From: CANJBX01 sp035556735
GTDB taxonomy: Bacteria > Pseudomonadota > Alphaproteobacteria > Rhizobiales > Xanthobacteraceae
DNA: 64,000 nucleotides
Direction of reading: 5' to 3'
Assembly: GCA_035556735.1 (NCBI GenBank)
Contig: DATMFF010000008.1
Span: 297,357-361,356 of the forward strand
Part shown: positions 9,583-19,505 of the stretch, piece by piece
How positions within the stretch are numbered: position 1 is the stretch's first letter
How the letters are laid out: every line of letters starts with the position of its first letter
Made by a program: the position numbers and the translations under genes
Notes under the pieces: generated by a model
Database searches by the model: none
Seen by the model: only the letters and a program-made list of their open reading frames with translations
What the model was told of the DNA's origin: nothing

Positions 9583-11115
9583 ATGCTGAGCAATTTGCCG
9601 CAGCGCGTCGGCGACGCGCTCGACCGCCTGATCGATGCGCTGACGGACCTGCATCGGCGCGAGCGCATCGTGCTGGCGGTGCTGGGCGCGTACTGGCTGC
9701 TGTGGTCGCTCTATGCCGCCATCGCCAAGGGCAGCCAGGACATCCATTTCGACATGGGCGAGGCGGTCGTATGGTCGCGCGAGGCGCTCTTCGCCAACCC
9801 CAAGCATCCGCCGCTGATCGCCTTGGTGGCGTGGCTCTGGTTTCACATCTTTCCCGCTGCCGACTGGGCCTACTACACGCTGAGCATGGGCCTCGCGACG
9901 TTGGCATTGTGGGCGGCCTGGAAGGCTGCCGCGCGCTATCTTGCCCCCGATAAGCTGGTCGCCGGCCTTGCACTGCTGACGCTGGTGCCGTTCTTCAACT
10001 TCCTCATCCTCAAATTCAACGCCAATGCCGTGTTGGTGCCGCTGTGGGCGTTCGCAACATGGGCGTTCCTCGCCTCCTATGCGCGCCGCACCGCGTTGAG
10101 CGGTGCACTCGCCGGCCTCGCGGCGGCTGCTGCGATGCTCGGCAAGTACTGGTCGATCTTCCTGCTGGCCGGGCTCGGCCTTGCGGTCCTGCTCGATCCC
10201 CGCCGTTCCGTGTATTTTCGCTCGACCGCGCCGTGGACCACGGTGCTCGTCGGCGCCGTCGTGCTCGCGCCGCATGTCATCTGGCTGCTCCAACAGGGCA
10301 CGACCTTCGGCTACGCCCTCGCGGCTCACCCGGGGACCTATTGGACCGCGTTGGTCTCGGGGGTGAATTTCGCGGTCGGCTCGGTGGCCTATGCGGCGGT
10401 GCCGGCGCTGATCGCTCTCGCCGCCACGCGGCCGTCGCGCGCCGCGCTCGCCGATGCGCTGTGGCCGCGCAATGCAGACCGGCGCCTGGTTGCGGTCGCG
10501 TTCTGGACGCCGCTGCTGCTGCCAGCCATCGCCGCCGTGGCCGCGCGGACGCGGATCGTGCCGCTCTGGAGCATCGGCGCCATGACCCTGCTGCCGGTGG
10601 TCCTGTTGTCGTCACCGATGCTCACGTTCTCGCGCGTCATGCTGCGGCGGGTCGTCGGATTCGCAATCGCCGTGCCGGTGATCGCCCTTGCGGTTTCGCC
10701 GCTTGTGGCGTTCGCCGTCCATTGGCGCGGGGTCGACAACTACGCCGACCAGTACAGCCTGCTTGCGCGCGCGACGGAGCGTGCCTGGCGCGCCGCGACT
10801 GCCCAGCCGCTGCGCATCGTCGGCAGCTATGACAACCTGCTGTACGGCACCGCGTTCTACTTCCATGACGAGCCGCGCACGTTCGAGATCGTCACGCCGC
10901 GCAACACGCCCTGGACCAGCGAGGCGGATGTCGCGCGTGACGGCATCGCCATGATGTGCCCGCAGGACCACCAGGTCTGCATGAACGCACTCAACGCACG
11001 CGCGGCGCACGCCGCCAACCTGCGCCGCAGCGAGGTCGTGCTCTCGCGGCGTTATCTCGGCCGACTTGGCGCGGCGCACCGCTACGTCATCGCAGTCGTT
11101 CCGCCGCCGCAATAA
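9583..11115 (+). CDS. GT39/ArnT-like membrane glycosyltransferase
   Basis: A 510-residue integral membrane protein with about ten hydrophobic helices. The first luminal loop carries DMGEAVVWSREAL followed by NPKHPPLIALVAW. This is the acidic motif plus KHPP arrangement typical of the dolichyl-phosphate-mannose-mannosyltransferase/ArnT superfamily (PF13231/GT39), which transfers sugar from a polyprenyl-phosphate donor outside the membrane. The C-terminal soluble part has cysteines in MCPQDHQVCMNAL. Acceptor unknown. It is divergent from another polytopic protein, and its stop lies directly beside the terminator shared with ahcY. Confidence 0.8.
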   Translation: MLSNLPQRVGDALDRLIDALTDLHRRERIVLAVLGAYWLLWSLYAAIAKGSQDIHFDMGEAVVWSREALFANPKHPPLIALVAWLWFHIFPAADWAYYTLSMGLATLALWAAWKAAARYLAPDKLVAGLALLTLVPFFNFLILKFNANAVLVPLWAFATWAFLASYARRTALSGALAGLAAAAAMLGKYWSIFLLAGLGLAVLLDPRRSVYFRSTAPWTTVLVGAVVLAPHVIWLLQQGTTFGYALAAHPGTYWTALVSGVNFAVGSVAYAAVPALIALAATRPSRAALADALWPRNADRRLVAVAFWTPLLLPAIAAVAARTRIVPLWSIGAMTLLPVVLLSSPMLTFSRVMLRRVVGFAIAVPVIALAVSPLVAFAVHWRGVDNYADQYSLLARATERAWRAATAQPLRIVGSYDNLLYGTAFYFHDEPRTFEIVTPRNTPWTSEADVARDGIAMMCPQDHQVCMNALNARAAHAANLRRSEVVLSRRYLGRLGAAHRYVIAVVPPPQ

Positions 11116-11117
11116 AA

Positions 11118-11141
11118 AACCGCCCCCTTCCGGGGGCGGTT
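11118..11141 (-). terminator. Intrinsic terminator of ahcY
   Basis: A perfect 10-bp stem (AACCGCCCCC with GGGGGCGGTT) and a four-base loop. On the minus strand it is followed by six T residues. It lies about 30 bp past the ahcY stop and only a few bases after the stop of the plus-strand glycosyltransferase gene, so it may stop transcription from both sides. The T-tract favours the ahcY direction. Confidence 0.9.
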
Positions 11142-11170
11142 GTCGTTGGCAATGTCGCGCGCGGCCTCGC

Positions 11171-12580
<1,410 letters not shown>

Positions 12581-12686
12581 GACGATCCTTCACAGAACTG
12601 TGGCAGGGAGGGTTCGGGCGCAGGTCGAGGACGGCTGTCGCCCGGTGCGCGTGCCTATTAGCAGGGCGCCACCGCGCGAGCAAGAG

Positions 12687-12708
12687 GATATAAAGATATC
12701 TTTATGTC
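12687..12708. promoter_or_regulatory. 22-bp near-palindrome in the ahcY leader
   Basis: The site has dyad symmetry over 22 bp with one mismatched pair; the core ATAAAGATATCTTTAT (12690-12705) is perfect. It is a sharply AT-rich island, 107 bp upstream of the ahcY start and 42 bp past the ptsH stop. Its form and position resemble operators of the ArsR-family S-adenosylhomocysteine-responsive regulators (SahR/SamR type) of methionine-cycle genes. That assignment rests on memory of the motif and is not tested. Confidence 0.6.
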
Positions 12709-12749
12709 TTAAAAGGAAAGTTGGGAAGAAAAGGTGGGCATCATGATGC

Positions 12750-13070
12750 CTACTCCTCCTCGCCGAACCGCTTAGCCACCAGATCCTCAAGCGCGGCAAT
12801 GACTTCGCGGGCCTGTGGGCCGACGGCCTCGACGGTGATGGTGGTGCCGGGGGAGGCCGCGAGCATCATCAGGCCCATGATGGAGGTGCCGCCGACGGTC
12901 TCTCCGCCACGGCTGACCTTTACCTCGGCATTGAACTTCTCGACCGTGTGGACGAATTTGGCGGAGGCCCGCGCATGCAGGCCCTTCATGTTGACGATCG
13001 GCATGACGCGCACGACGGCGCCGCTCTCGGTCGGCGGGGGGGCATGGTCGCTGCCGCCCGTCTCGCTCAT
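12750..13070 (-). CDS. ptsH: Phosphocarrier protein HPr
   Basis: A 106-residue cytoplasmic phosphocarrier. GLHARAS holds the active His that accepts phosphate from enzyme I (or EI-Ntr). The regulatory Ser lies exactly 31 residues later in GGTSIMGLMML, the position phosphorylated by HPr kinase, so both control points are intact. The N-terminus has about 20 extra residues before the usual HPr start. The gene overlaps the upstream EIIA gene by ATGA, suggesting translational coupling. With no EIIB/EIIC sugar permease nearby, it probably serves a regulatory PTS. Confidence 0.95.
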   Translation of the reverse strand: MSETGGSDHAPPPTESGAVVRVMPIVNMKGLHARASAKFVHTVEKFNAEVKVSRGGETVGGTSIMGLMMLAASPGTTITVEAVGPQAREVIAALEDLVAKRFGEEE

Positions 13071-13468
13071 TTGCCGGCGAGCACCCGGCTTGCAATGGTG
13101 CAGTACTTGCGGCCGGCTTCCTGCGCTGCCGCCACGGCATCGACCAGAGGACAGGACGCGCGCACCTTGGCCAGCTTGACGAGCATTGGCAGATTGATGC
13201 CCGCCAGCACCTCGACCTTCGGCCGGCTCATGACTGAAATCGCGAGGTTCGACGGGGTTCCGCCGAACATGTCCGTGAGTATGGCGACGCCGTCGCCGGA
13301 ATCCACCCGCTTGACCGCCTCGATGATCTCATAGCGGCGCTGCTCGACGTCGTCGTCGGGGCCGATGGTGACCGACTCGATCTGGGACTGGCTGCCCATC
13401 ACGTGTTCCAGGGCCTGCCGGAACTCCACCGCGAGGCGCCCGTGGGTGACGAGGACGATACCGATCAT
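13067..13468 (-). CDS. PTS EIIA component, mannose family
   Basis: A 133-residue soluble EIIA-Man domain. The phospho-acceptor His lies in IVLVTHGRLA near the N-terminus, and DMFGGTPSN is the second family motif. There is no EIIB partner here, as in alphaproteobacterial regulatory PTS loci where this protein (often PtsM or ManX) is an output domain. I placed the start at 13468 because MIGIVLVTHG is the family N-terminus and GGGGAG stands upstream as a ribosome site; the longer frame adds 21 unlikely residues. Confidence 0.93.
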   Translation of the reverse strand: MIGIVLVTHGRLAVEFRQALEHVMGSQSQIESVTIGPDDDVEQRRYEIIEAVKRVDSGDGVAILTDMFGGTPSNLAISVMSRPKVEVLAGINLPMLVKLAKVRASCPLVDAVAAAQEAGRKYCTIASRVLAGK

Positions 13469-13853
13469 CGAAGCTCCCCGCGGGCGCAAAGATTTGCGCC
13501 GCACGAAAGGACGGACATCATGACCATCCAAAGCCTGTGTGCAAGGGTCGGCGCGCGATCCGCAAAAGTGGTTGCCGGTTTTGCATGTGATCGGGCGCTA
13601 AGTGTCTATTGTTGCGTATGATCTCGCGGCAAACCGGAGTCCACCTCGCCGGGATCATGCGCGCGGCTTATGTAAGGGCATTGTTGCGCTGCGGCAACTA
13701 TCGGTGAAAAGGGCACGAAACGGCAAGGGGGATTTTGCCGGACGCTGGTTACTATTCCGCTGCAGGGTCAGCGGGAGGTCCGATAGCCCGTGGCTGAGGC
13801 TCGGCGGGGTTCTGCCGGCTGGCTATGCTGCGCGGCGCTATGTCGCGCGGACC
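13469..13853. other. Intergenic region between hprK and the EIIA gene
   Basis: A 385-bp gap interrupts what is usually a tight hprK-EIIA-ptsH run. No gene is evident. It holds a composite dispersed repeat at 13551-13665, described separately. The promoter for the EIIA-ptsH pair probably lies here. Confidence 0.5.
13551..13665. repeat. Composite dispersed repeat, copy A
   Basis: A forward unit at 13551-13592 contains AAGTGGTTGCCGGTT flanked by GCGCGCGATC and TTGC. A degenerate unit in inverted orientation follows at 13620-13665: GATCTCG, GGCAAACCGGA, then GGATCATGCGC. The same pair, in the same order, occurs at 38140-38276. The 15-base core is identical in both copies, and the inverted units share GGCAAACCGGA, GGATC and TGCGC. 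The units resemble the dispersed intergenic repeats common in Bradyrhizobium-like genomes, recalled rather than searched. Confidence 0.75.
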
Positions 13854-14279
13854 TCAGGCTGCGAGGGCGGCCAGGACCGGCGGAAGCGGATCTGACTGGG
13901 CCGGGATGGCGAGCCGCGGCACCCTGATCCCAGCCAGTTCGACCGTGCCGTCCTCGGGCAAGCGGTCGCCAGCCGCATTCAGGTCGACAACCAGCGCAAC
14001 CACCGCGACCGGCTCGTAGGCGAGCGTGCGGATGCCGACGCCCCGCAACTCGATCATGCCTGCGATCTGCGGGGCCGGCCGCGCCAGCAATCGGCCGTGC
14101 AGGGCCTGCACATGCGTCCGGTCATCGGAGACGAGGCGCGCGAAGCGCAGCTCCCCGCGCTCGGCCGCCTGCAGCAGGCGCCAGGCGAGGTGCGACTTGC
14201 CCGCGCCCGACGGCCCGCGGATCAGCACCGCGCGGGCGCCGACGAGGACGCAGGAGGCGTGGATCGACGGCGCGCTCAT
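13854..14279 (-). CDS. hprK: HPr kinase/phosphorylase, short C-terminal-domain form
   Basis: A 141-residue P-loop protein with Walker A GPSGAGKS, then LVSDDRTHV and IELRGVGIRTL, the motifs of the HprK catalytic domain. It lacks the N-terminal domain of Firmicute HprK (about 310 residues); this short form is normal in alphaproteobacteria. It phosphorylates the regulatory Ser of HPr, whose gene lies just downstream. The unusual point is context: the start overlaps the stop of an RND efflux permease (ATGA at 14276-14279), although in related genomes the gene before hprK is chvG. Its translation is probably coupled to the pump gene. Confidence 0.93.
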   Translation of the reverse strand: MSAPSIHASCVLVGARAVLIRGPSGAGKSHLAWRLLQAAERGELRFARLVSDDRTHVQALHGRLLARPAPQIAGMIELRGVGIRTLAYEPVAVVALVVDLNAAGDRLPEDGTVELAGIRVPRLAIPAQSDPLPPVLAALAA

Positions 14280-17200
14280 TCCGCGGCGATCGCGATCGGA
14301 TGCGCCAGCCGATCGGACGCATCGTGCCGATCCGCGGTCGCGGCGGTTTCATCCTGGCGCACGCGGAACCAGAGGGCATAGAGCGCAGGCACGACGAGCA
14401 GCGTGAGCACGGTCGCCACGAACAGGCCGCCCATGATGGTGATCGCCATCGGTCCCCAAAAGATGCTGCGCGCGAGCGGGACCATGCCGAGCATGGCGGC
14501 GAGCGCCGTCAGCACCACGGGCCGCGCACGGCGTACGGTAGCGTCGACGACGGCGCGGTAACGGCCGTGACCGGCGGCGATGTCGTGCTCGATCTGGTCG
14601 ACGAGAATGACCGTGTTGCGCATGATCATGCCCGCAAGCGCGATCAGGCCGAGCAGCGCGACGAAGCCAAATGGCTTGTTGGTGATGAGCAAGGCCGCCG
14701 TTGCGCCGATGAGTCCCAAGGGCGCGGTGACGAACACGAGCGCAAGTCTCGAGAAGCTCTGGAGCTGGATCATCAGCAGCGCGAGCATGGCGATGATCAT
14801 GACCGGGAACACCGCGACCAGCGCGCCGTTCGCCTTGCTGCTCTCTTCGATCGAGCCGCCGGTCTCGATGCGGTAGCCGTAAGGCAGGGCATCGACGATC
14901 GGCTGCAGCTTGGGCCTGATCTCGTTGCTCACGTCCGGCGCCTGCACATTGTCGACGATGTCGCCGCGCACCGTCATGACGATGTCGCGGTTGCGCCGCC
15001 ACAGGATCGGCTCCTCGAACTCATAGTTGAGACGCGCGATCTGGCTGAGCGGAACGGCGATGCCGTTGCGCGTGGTGACGGTCAGGGTCGGCAGCTGGCC
15101 GAGCTCGAGGCGCTCGCTCGGCACGGCGCGGGCGACGACGTCGATGCGCTCGATGCCCTCGCGGTACTGCGTGATGGTGTACCCCTTGAGCCAAGTCTGC
15201 ATCATCTGCGCGACGTCGAGGGGCGTCAAACCGAGCGCACGCGCGCGATCCTGGTCGACCTCGAGCCGGATCGACTTGACTTGCTCGGTCCAGTTGAGGT
15301 GGGCGTCGACGATCTTCAGATTGGCGGCCATCTCCTTGCGAACGCGCTCGGCGATGTCGCGCACCTTCATCGGGTCGGGCCCCACGACGCGGAACTGGAC
15401 CGGGAAACCCACCGGCGGCCCGAACACGAAGCGATCGACGCGGGCGCGCGCCTCGGTGAGGGCGCCGTCGGCGATCGCCTTGTCAAGCCGCGCCTTCACG
15501 CGCTCGCGCGCCTCGAGGTCCTTCGCGAGGATCACGATCTGCGCGAAATTGGAATTCGGCAGCACCGGATTGAGACCGAGCCAGAAGCGGGGGGAGCCTT
15601 GGCCGACATAGGTCGTGTAGCTCGCGATGTCGGTGTCGCCCTCCACCAGCTTCTCGGCCTTGCGCGCGGTCGCGTCGGTCACGCCGATGGCGGTCCCCTC
15701 CGGCAGGCGCATTTCAAGGAACAGTTCGGCCCGCGTCGAGGTCGGGAAGAACTGCTGCTGCACCAGGCCAAAGCCGGCAATCGAGGCGAGGAACATCAGG
15801 ACCGTGAGCGCGACCACCGCCTTGCGCCAGCGCAGGCAGAACTCGATCGCGTGCCGCAGCGTGCGATAGATGCGCGTGTCGTAGATCGCCTCTGGATCGT
15901 GCAGCGCCCGCTTGGCGTGCTTGGCGAAATCCGGCAGCAGCTTGAGCCCGAGATAGGGCGTGAACAGCACCGCCACGAACCACGATGCGATCAGCGCAAG
16001 ACCCACGATCCAGAAGATGCCTCCGGCATACTCGCCGGCGCTCGATTTGGCGAAGCCGACCGGCAGGAAGCCGGCCGCGGTCACCAGCGTGCCGGTCAGC
16101 ATGGGAAACGCGGTGGAGGTCCAGGCGAACGTGGCGGCGCGGGCGCGGTCGAAGCCCTGCTCCATCTTCACCACCATCATCTCAATGGCGATGATGGCGT
16201 CGTCCACCAAGAGCCCGAGCGCGATGATGAGCGCGCCCAGCGTGATGCGGTGCAGGTCGATGCCGGCCGCGAACATCACTACGAACACGATCGCCAGCAC
16301 GAGCGGCACCGACAAGGCCACGACGACGCCAGTGCGCAAGCCGAGTGAGATGAAGCTGACCACCAGCACGATCACCAGCGCCTCGCCGAAGGTCCTGAAG
16401 AACTCCGAGACCGACTCGTCGACGATGTGCGGCTGGTTGGCGATCTGCGTGACCTCGAAGCCGACCGGCAGCTCCGAAATGACCGCCGCCATGGCCTTGT
16501 CGAGGTTCTGCCCCAACGTGACGATATTGGTGCCTTCCTGCATCGAGACGCCGATACCGATTGCGGGCTTGCCGCCCTGGCGCACGACATAGGTGGGCGG
16601 GTCCTCGTAGCCGCGCGTGACGGTGGCGATATCGCCGAGGCGGAACACGCGGCCGTCTGCCTGCACCGGCACGGCCGCAATGGCTTCCGCGCCGGTGAAG
16701 GCGCCGGTCACGCGGATGTTGATGCGGTCGGCGCTGGTGTCGATCGAGCCGCCCGCGGCGATGGTGTTCTGGCGCGCGACGCTGTCGAAGATCTGCTGCG
16801 GCGAAATCCCGAGCGTCGCCAGTCGCGCGTGGCTGAATTCGATGAAGATCTTCTCCGGCCGCACGCCGATGATGTCGACCTTGTTGACGTCGGGCACCCG
16901 CAGCAGCCGCCGACGGATGTCCTCGGCGCGCGCCTTCAGGTCGGCGGGCGAGAGGCCGTCCGCGGTGAGCATGTAGAGCGAGGAATAGACGTCGCCGTAC
17001 TCGTCATTGAAGTTCGGGCCGATGATGCCGGCAGGAAGATCGCCGCGGATGTCGCCGATCTTCTTGCGGACCTGGTACCACAGGTCCTTCACCTTCGACG
17101 GCGGCGTCGTATCGCGCAGTATAACCTGAATGAACGACACGCCGGGCTGCGAGTAGCTTTCGACGCGGTCGAGATAGGGCAATTCCTGCAGCTTCTTCTC

Positions 17201-17410
17201 GACCTTGTCGGCCACCTGCGTCTGCATCTCGGTGGCGGTCGCGCCCGGCCAGGCCACGTTCACCACCATTACCTTGATCGTGAAGGAGGGATCTTCGGCG
17301 CGTCCCAGGTTGAGATACGAATAGGTGCCGGCGATGCCGAGCATGACGATCATGAACAGCACCAGCGCACGGTGCGTGATCGCCCATTCGGACAGGTTGA
17401 AGCGATGCAT
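14276..17410 (-). CDS. RND efflux permease (HAE1/AcrB-like)
   Basis: A 1044-residue inner-membrane proton-driven efflux pump with the twelve-helix, two-large-periplasmic-loop layout of AcrB-type proteins. It begins MHRFNLSEWAITHRALVLF. The paired intramembrane aspartates of helix 4 are present as LVDDAIIAIE (Asp403-Asp404). The helix 10 lysine of AcrB (Lys940) is replaced by Arg931 in IMRNTVIL, a variant I associate with the MexK/VexF-like branch. The gene starts 20 bp after the adaptor gene stop. No outer-membrane channel gene is nearby, so a TolC-type protein encoded elsewhere would be needed. Substrate unknown. Confidence 0.95.
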   Translation of the reverse strand: MHRFNLSEWAITHRALVLFMIVMLGIAGTYSYLNLGRAEDPSFTIKVMVVNVAWPGATATEMQTQVADKVEKKLQELPYLDRVESYSQPGVSFIQVILRDTTPPSKVKDLWYQVRKKIGDIRGDLPAGIIGPNFNDEYGDVYSSLYMLTADGLSPADLKARAEDIRRRLLRVPDVNKVDIIGVRPEKIFIEFSHARLATLGISPQQIFDSVARQNTIAAGGSIDTSADRINIRVTGAFTGAEAIAAVPVQADGRVFRLGDIATVTRGYEDPPTYVVRQGGKPAIGIGVSMQEGTNIVTLGQNLDKAMAAVISELPVGFEVTQIANQPHIVDESVSEFFRTFGEALVIVLVVSFISLGLRTGVVVALSVPLVLAIVFVVMFAAGIDLHRITLGALIIALGLLVDDAIIAIEMMVVKMEQGFDRARAATFAWTSTAFPMLTGTLVTAAGFLPVGFAKSSAGEYAGGIFWIVGLALIASWFVAVLFTPYLGLKLLPDFAKHAKRALHDPEAIYDTRIYRTLRHAIEFCLRWRKAVVALTVLMFLASIAGFGLVQQQFFPTSTRAELFLEMRLPEGTAIGVTDATARKAEKLVEGDTDIASYTTYVGQGSPRFWLGLNPVLPNSNFAQIVILAKDLEARERVKARLDKAIADGALTEARARVDRFVFGPPVGFPVQFRVVGPDPMKVRDIAERVRKEMAANLKIVDAHLNWTEQVKSIRLEVDQDRARALGLTPLDVAQMMQTWLKGYTITQYREGIERIDVVARAVPSERLELGQLPTLTVTTRNGIAVPLSQIARLNYEFEEPILWRRNRDIVMTVRGDIVDNVQAPDVSNEIRPKLQPIVDALPYGYRIETGGSIEESSKANGALVAVFPVMIIAMLALLMIQLQSFSRLALVFVTAPLGLIGATAALLITNKPFGFVALLGLIALAGMIMRNTVILVDQIEHDIAAGHGRYRAVVDATVRRARPVVLTALAAMLGMVPLARSIFWGPMAITIMGGLFVATVLTLLVVPALYALWFRVRQDETAATADRHDASDRLAHPIAIAAE

Positions 17411-17430
17411 GACGCGCCCCTCGATCTGCC

Positions 17431-18513
17431 CTAGCGGGCTTGGACGGTGCGGACCTTCAGGCCGGCTTCGAGCTTCTGGACGCCGAGCGTGACCACCTGC
17501 TCGCCGTCGCGCACGCCGGACGTGACGAGGGCCGCCTGCTCCGTGAATGAGGCGACGGTCACCGGCCGCAGCGCGAGCGTGTCGGTTTCGTCGACGACAA
17601 ACACCGAAGGGCCCTTGCCGCGGTTGAGGACGGCGGAGAGCGGAACGCGTGCGACCGGCGTCTCCTGGGGCTGTGCGAGGGTGACGGTCGCCGTCATGCC
17701 AAGCGCGACGGCATCATCCGCATCGAGGATCGTGAAGCGGGCGGCATAGGTGCGGGTCGTGGGCTCGGCCTGCGGCGACAACTCGCGCAGCCGCGCCTTG
17801 AAGACACGCTCGCGGTCCGACCAAAGGCGCACCGTGGCCGTCGCCTTGCGTGCATCCGCCAGCCATGTCTCCGGCAGGGCCACGATCGCCTCCTTCTCGC
17901 CGCGACGCGCGAGCCGCGCGACCGCCTGGCCGACGGCGACGACCTGGCCCGGCTCCGCCATGATCGCGGTGATCACCCCGTCCGCACCGGCTTTCAGGTC
18001 GGCATAGGCGAGCTGGTTGCGCGCGAGCTCGAGTGAACGTCGCGCCCGTTCGAGCCGTCCTTCGGCTTCATCCTTGACCGCCTGCTTGCGGTCGAAATCG
18101 GCGTTGGAGGCAAACCCGCGTGCCTTGAGCGTGGACGATCGCTCGAACTCGGCGCTCGCCTGCGCAAGGTTCGAGGTGGCTGCGGCGAGCTCGGCTTCGG
18201 CGCTCTCGACCTGCAGCTTGAGATCCTGCGGATCGACCCGTGCGATCACGTCATCGGCGTGTACCCGGTCGCCGACGTTGACCAGCCGCTCGGTCATCTT
18301 GCCGGCAACGCGGAAACCGAGGTCGCTCTCGTAGCGGGCGCGCACGATGCCGACGAAATCGCGGGCCGAGTCCTCGCTGGCGAAGGCAACCCGCTGCACC
18401 TGGACGGGCCGCTCTGCCTTGGGGGCGGGCGCGGTGTTGGCCTGACAGCCGGCGAGCAGCGCGGAGGCGGCGAGCAGCGCAAGCAGGGGAAATCTGGGAG
18501 CGGTCGAGGACAT
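17431..18513 (-). CDS. RND periplasmic adaptor lipoprotein (MFP)
   Basis: A 360-residue membrane-fusion protein that would join the RND pump to an outer-membrane channel. A lipoprotein signal peptide is clear: LLAASALLAGC, with Cys as the lipidated residue. Next come a lipoyl-like half (FRVAGKMTERLVNVGDRVHADDVIARVD), a long alpha-helical hairpin (AEAELAAATSNLAQASAEFE), and the second lipoyl half (GVITAIMAEPGQVVAVGQ). The start at 18513 has AAGGAA upstream; the longer frame to 18624 is not needed. It lies 20 bp before the permease gene and 138 bp after a TetR-type operator. Confidence 0.93.
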   Translation of the reverse strand: MSSTAPRFPLLALLAASALLAGCQANTAPAPKAERPVQVQRVAFASEDSARDFVGIVRARYESDLGFRVAGKMTERLVNVGDRVHADDVIARVDPQDLKLQVESAEAELAAATSNLAQASAEFERSSTLKARGFASNADFDRKQAVKDEAEGRLERARRSLELARNQLAYADLKAGADGVITAIMAEPGQVVAVGQAVARLARRGEKEAIVALPETWLADARKATATVRLWSDRERVFKARLRELSPQAEPTTRTYAARFTILDADDAVALGMTATVTLAQPQETPVARVPLSAVLNRGKGPSVFVVDETDTLALRPVTVASFTEQAALVTSGVRDGEQVVTLGVQKLEAGLKVRTVQAR

Positions 18514-18650
18514 GCGACGTTCCTTCGCCGAACGGGCCGGCCCCACGCCGGAGCCGACAGTGTTGGAGGGGCCCGTTTCGCGCGGTTTGCGGAAACGTAA
18601 AGTTCCGTGAAGCAGAGGCATCATGCTACTCCGTCACTGACTTGTGATGC

Positions 18651-18674
18651 CTGACGAAACCCGTATTTCGTCAG
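18651..18674. promoter_or_regulatory. TetR-type operator before the efflux operon
   Basis: A perfect inverted repeat with 9-bp arms, CTGACGAAA and TTTCGTCAG, around CCCGTA. It lies 138 bp upstream of the adaptor start. The half-site pattern CTGACGA-N10-TCGTCAG recurs with identical spacing upstream of tetR (19376-19399), so both are probably bound by that TetR protein. Confidence 0.85.
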
Positions 18675-18712
18675 TCCATGGACATGCCTGAGCGACCGCC
18701 GCCCCCACGGCG

Positions 18713-19318
18713 TCACCTGTGCGACGAGATGGCGCGCAGGAGGAAGCGGATGTGCTCGCGGGCTTCCGCCTCCAGATCGTGCTCGCGCAGGGAGTCTGCG
18801 ATCAGCACCGGATGGCAGTAGCGAATGAGCGACTGCATCAACAGCAGGGAGGTCGGGCGCGGCTCCACCTTCTCGAACTCGCCGGCCTCGATGCCATCGC
18901 GAATAATGAGCTCAATGGCAGACTGGATCGCCTGCTTGTGCGCGAGGATGGCTTCCCAGTTCTGCTCTATGGCGACCAGCACCATGTCGTGCACGCGCTG
19001 CTCGGTGATCAAATTTTCCTTGTGATAGGCCAGGATGGCGAGCACAAGCTGCTCGATGCGTGCGCCGGCGGTGCCGCGGCCGCGCGCTACCGACCACGCC
19101 TTCTCATCGAGCTCGCCGAGGCAGCGCTGGCAGATCGCGTCCACGATGGCGTTCTTGGATGCGAAGAAACGATAGATGTTGGCCGGCGACATCCCCAGCT
19201 CGCTGGCGATGTCGGCGACGGCCGTTTTGGCGAAGCCCATCCGACGGAACAGCGCCTCCGCCGTCTCGATGATGCGGGCGCGGGTATCGTCGGATCTGGT
19301 CTTGACTTGGGTGCTCAT
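18713..19318 (-). CDS. TetR-family repressor of the efflux operon
   Basis: A 201-residue regulator with an N-terminal TetR helix-turn-helix (TAVADIASELGMSPANIYRFF), preceded by RARIIETAEALFRRMGF. The C-terminal ligand domain matches no effector class I can name. It is read in the same direction as the adaptor and permease genes. Two matching palindromes, one before its own start and one before the adaptor, indicate autoregulation and control of the pump; this is inferred from site identity. Confidence 0.92.
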   Translation of the reverse strand: MSTQVKTRSDDTRARIIETAEALFRRMGFAKTAVADIASELGMSPANIYRFFASKNAIVDAICQRCLGELDEKAWSVARGRGTAGARIEQLVLAILAYHKENLITEQRVHDMVLVAIEQNWEAILAHKQAIQSAIELIIRDGIEAGEFEKVEPRPTSLLLMQSLIRYCHPVLIADSLREHDLEAEAREHIRFLLRAISSHR

Positions 19319-19375
19319 GGTCGGGCCCTGGCGTCTCCCGGTTCTGCGGCGCTGGGCCGGACGAGGGAGTGACGA

Positions 19376-19399
19376 CTGACGATTTTCATAAATCGTCAG
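19376..19399. promoter_or_regulatory. TetR-type operator before tetR
   Basis: A perfect inverted repeat, CTGACGATTT and AAATCGTCAG around TCAT; symmetry extends two more bases on each side (19374-19401). It is 57 bp upstream of the tetR start and shares half-sites and spacing with the operator at 18651-18674. Confidence 0.85.
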
Positions 19400-19505
19400 T
19401 CCGGAGAGTTCAAGGCAGGCTGGGACAGCGCCCGATCACAGCTTTGCGAGGCGAGGGGGTGCCGGATGCCGGCGGCGCGGACGAACCCGGCCGGGGCGCC
19501 GGAGT

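Noticed and set aside
12581..12749. SAM or SAH riboswitch before ahcY
   Set aside because: I looked for SAM-II and SAH riboswitch consensus elements in the leader and found none; the palindrome is better read as a DNA operator.
14300..16348. 682-codon frame antisense to the RND permease
   Set aside because: Low-complexity His/Arg/Glu/Asp-rich translation typical of an antisense shadow; the sense gene is unmistakable.
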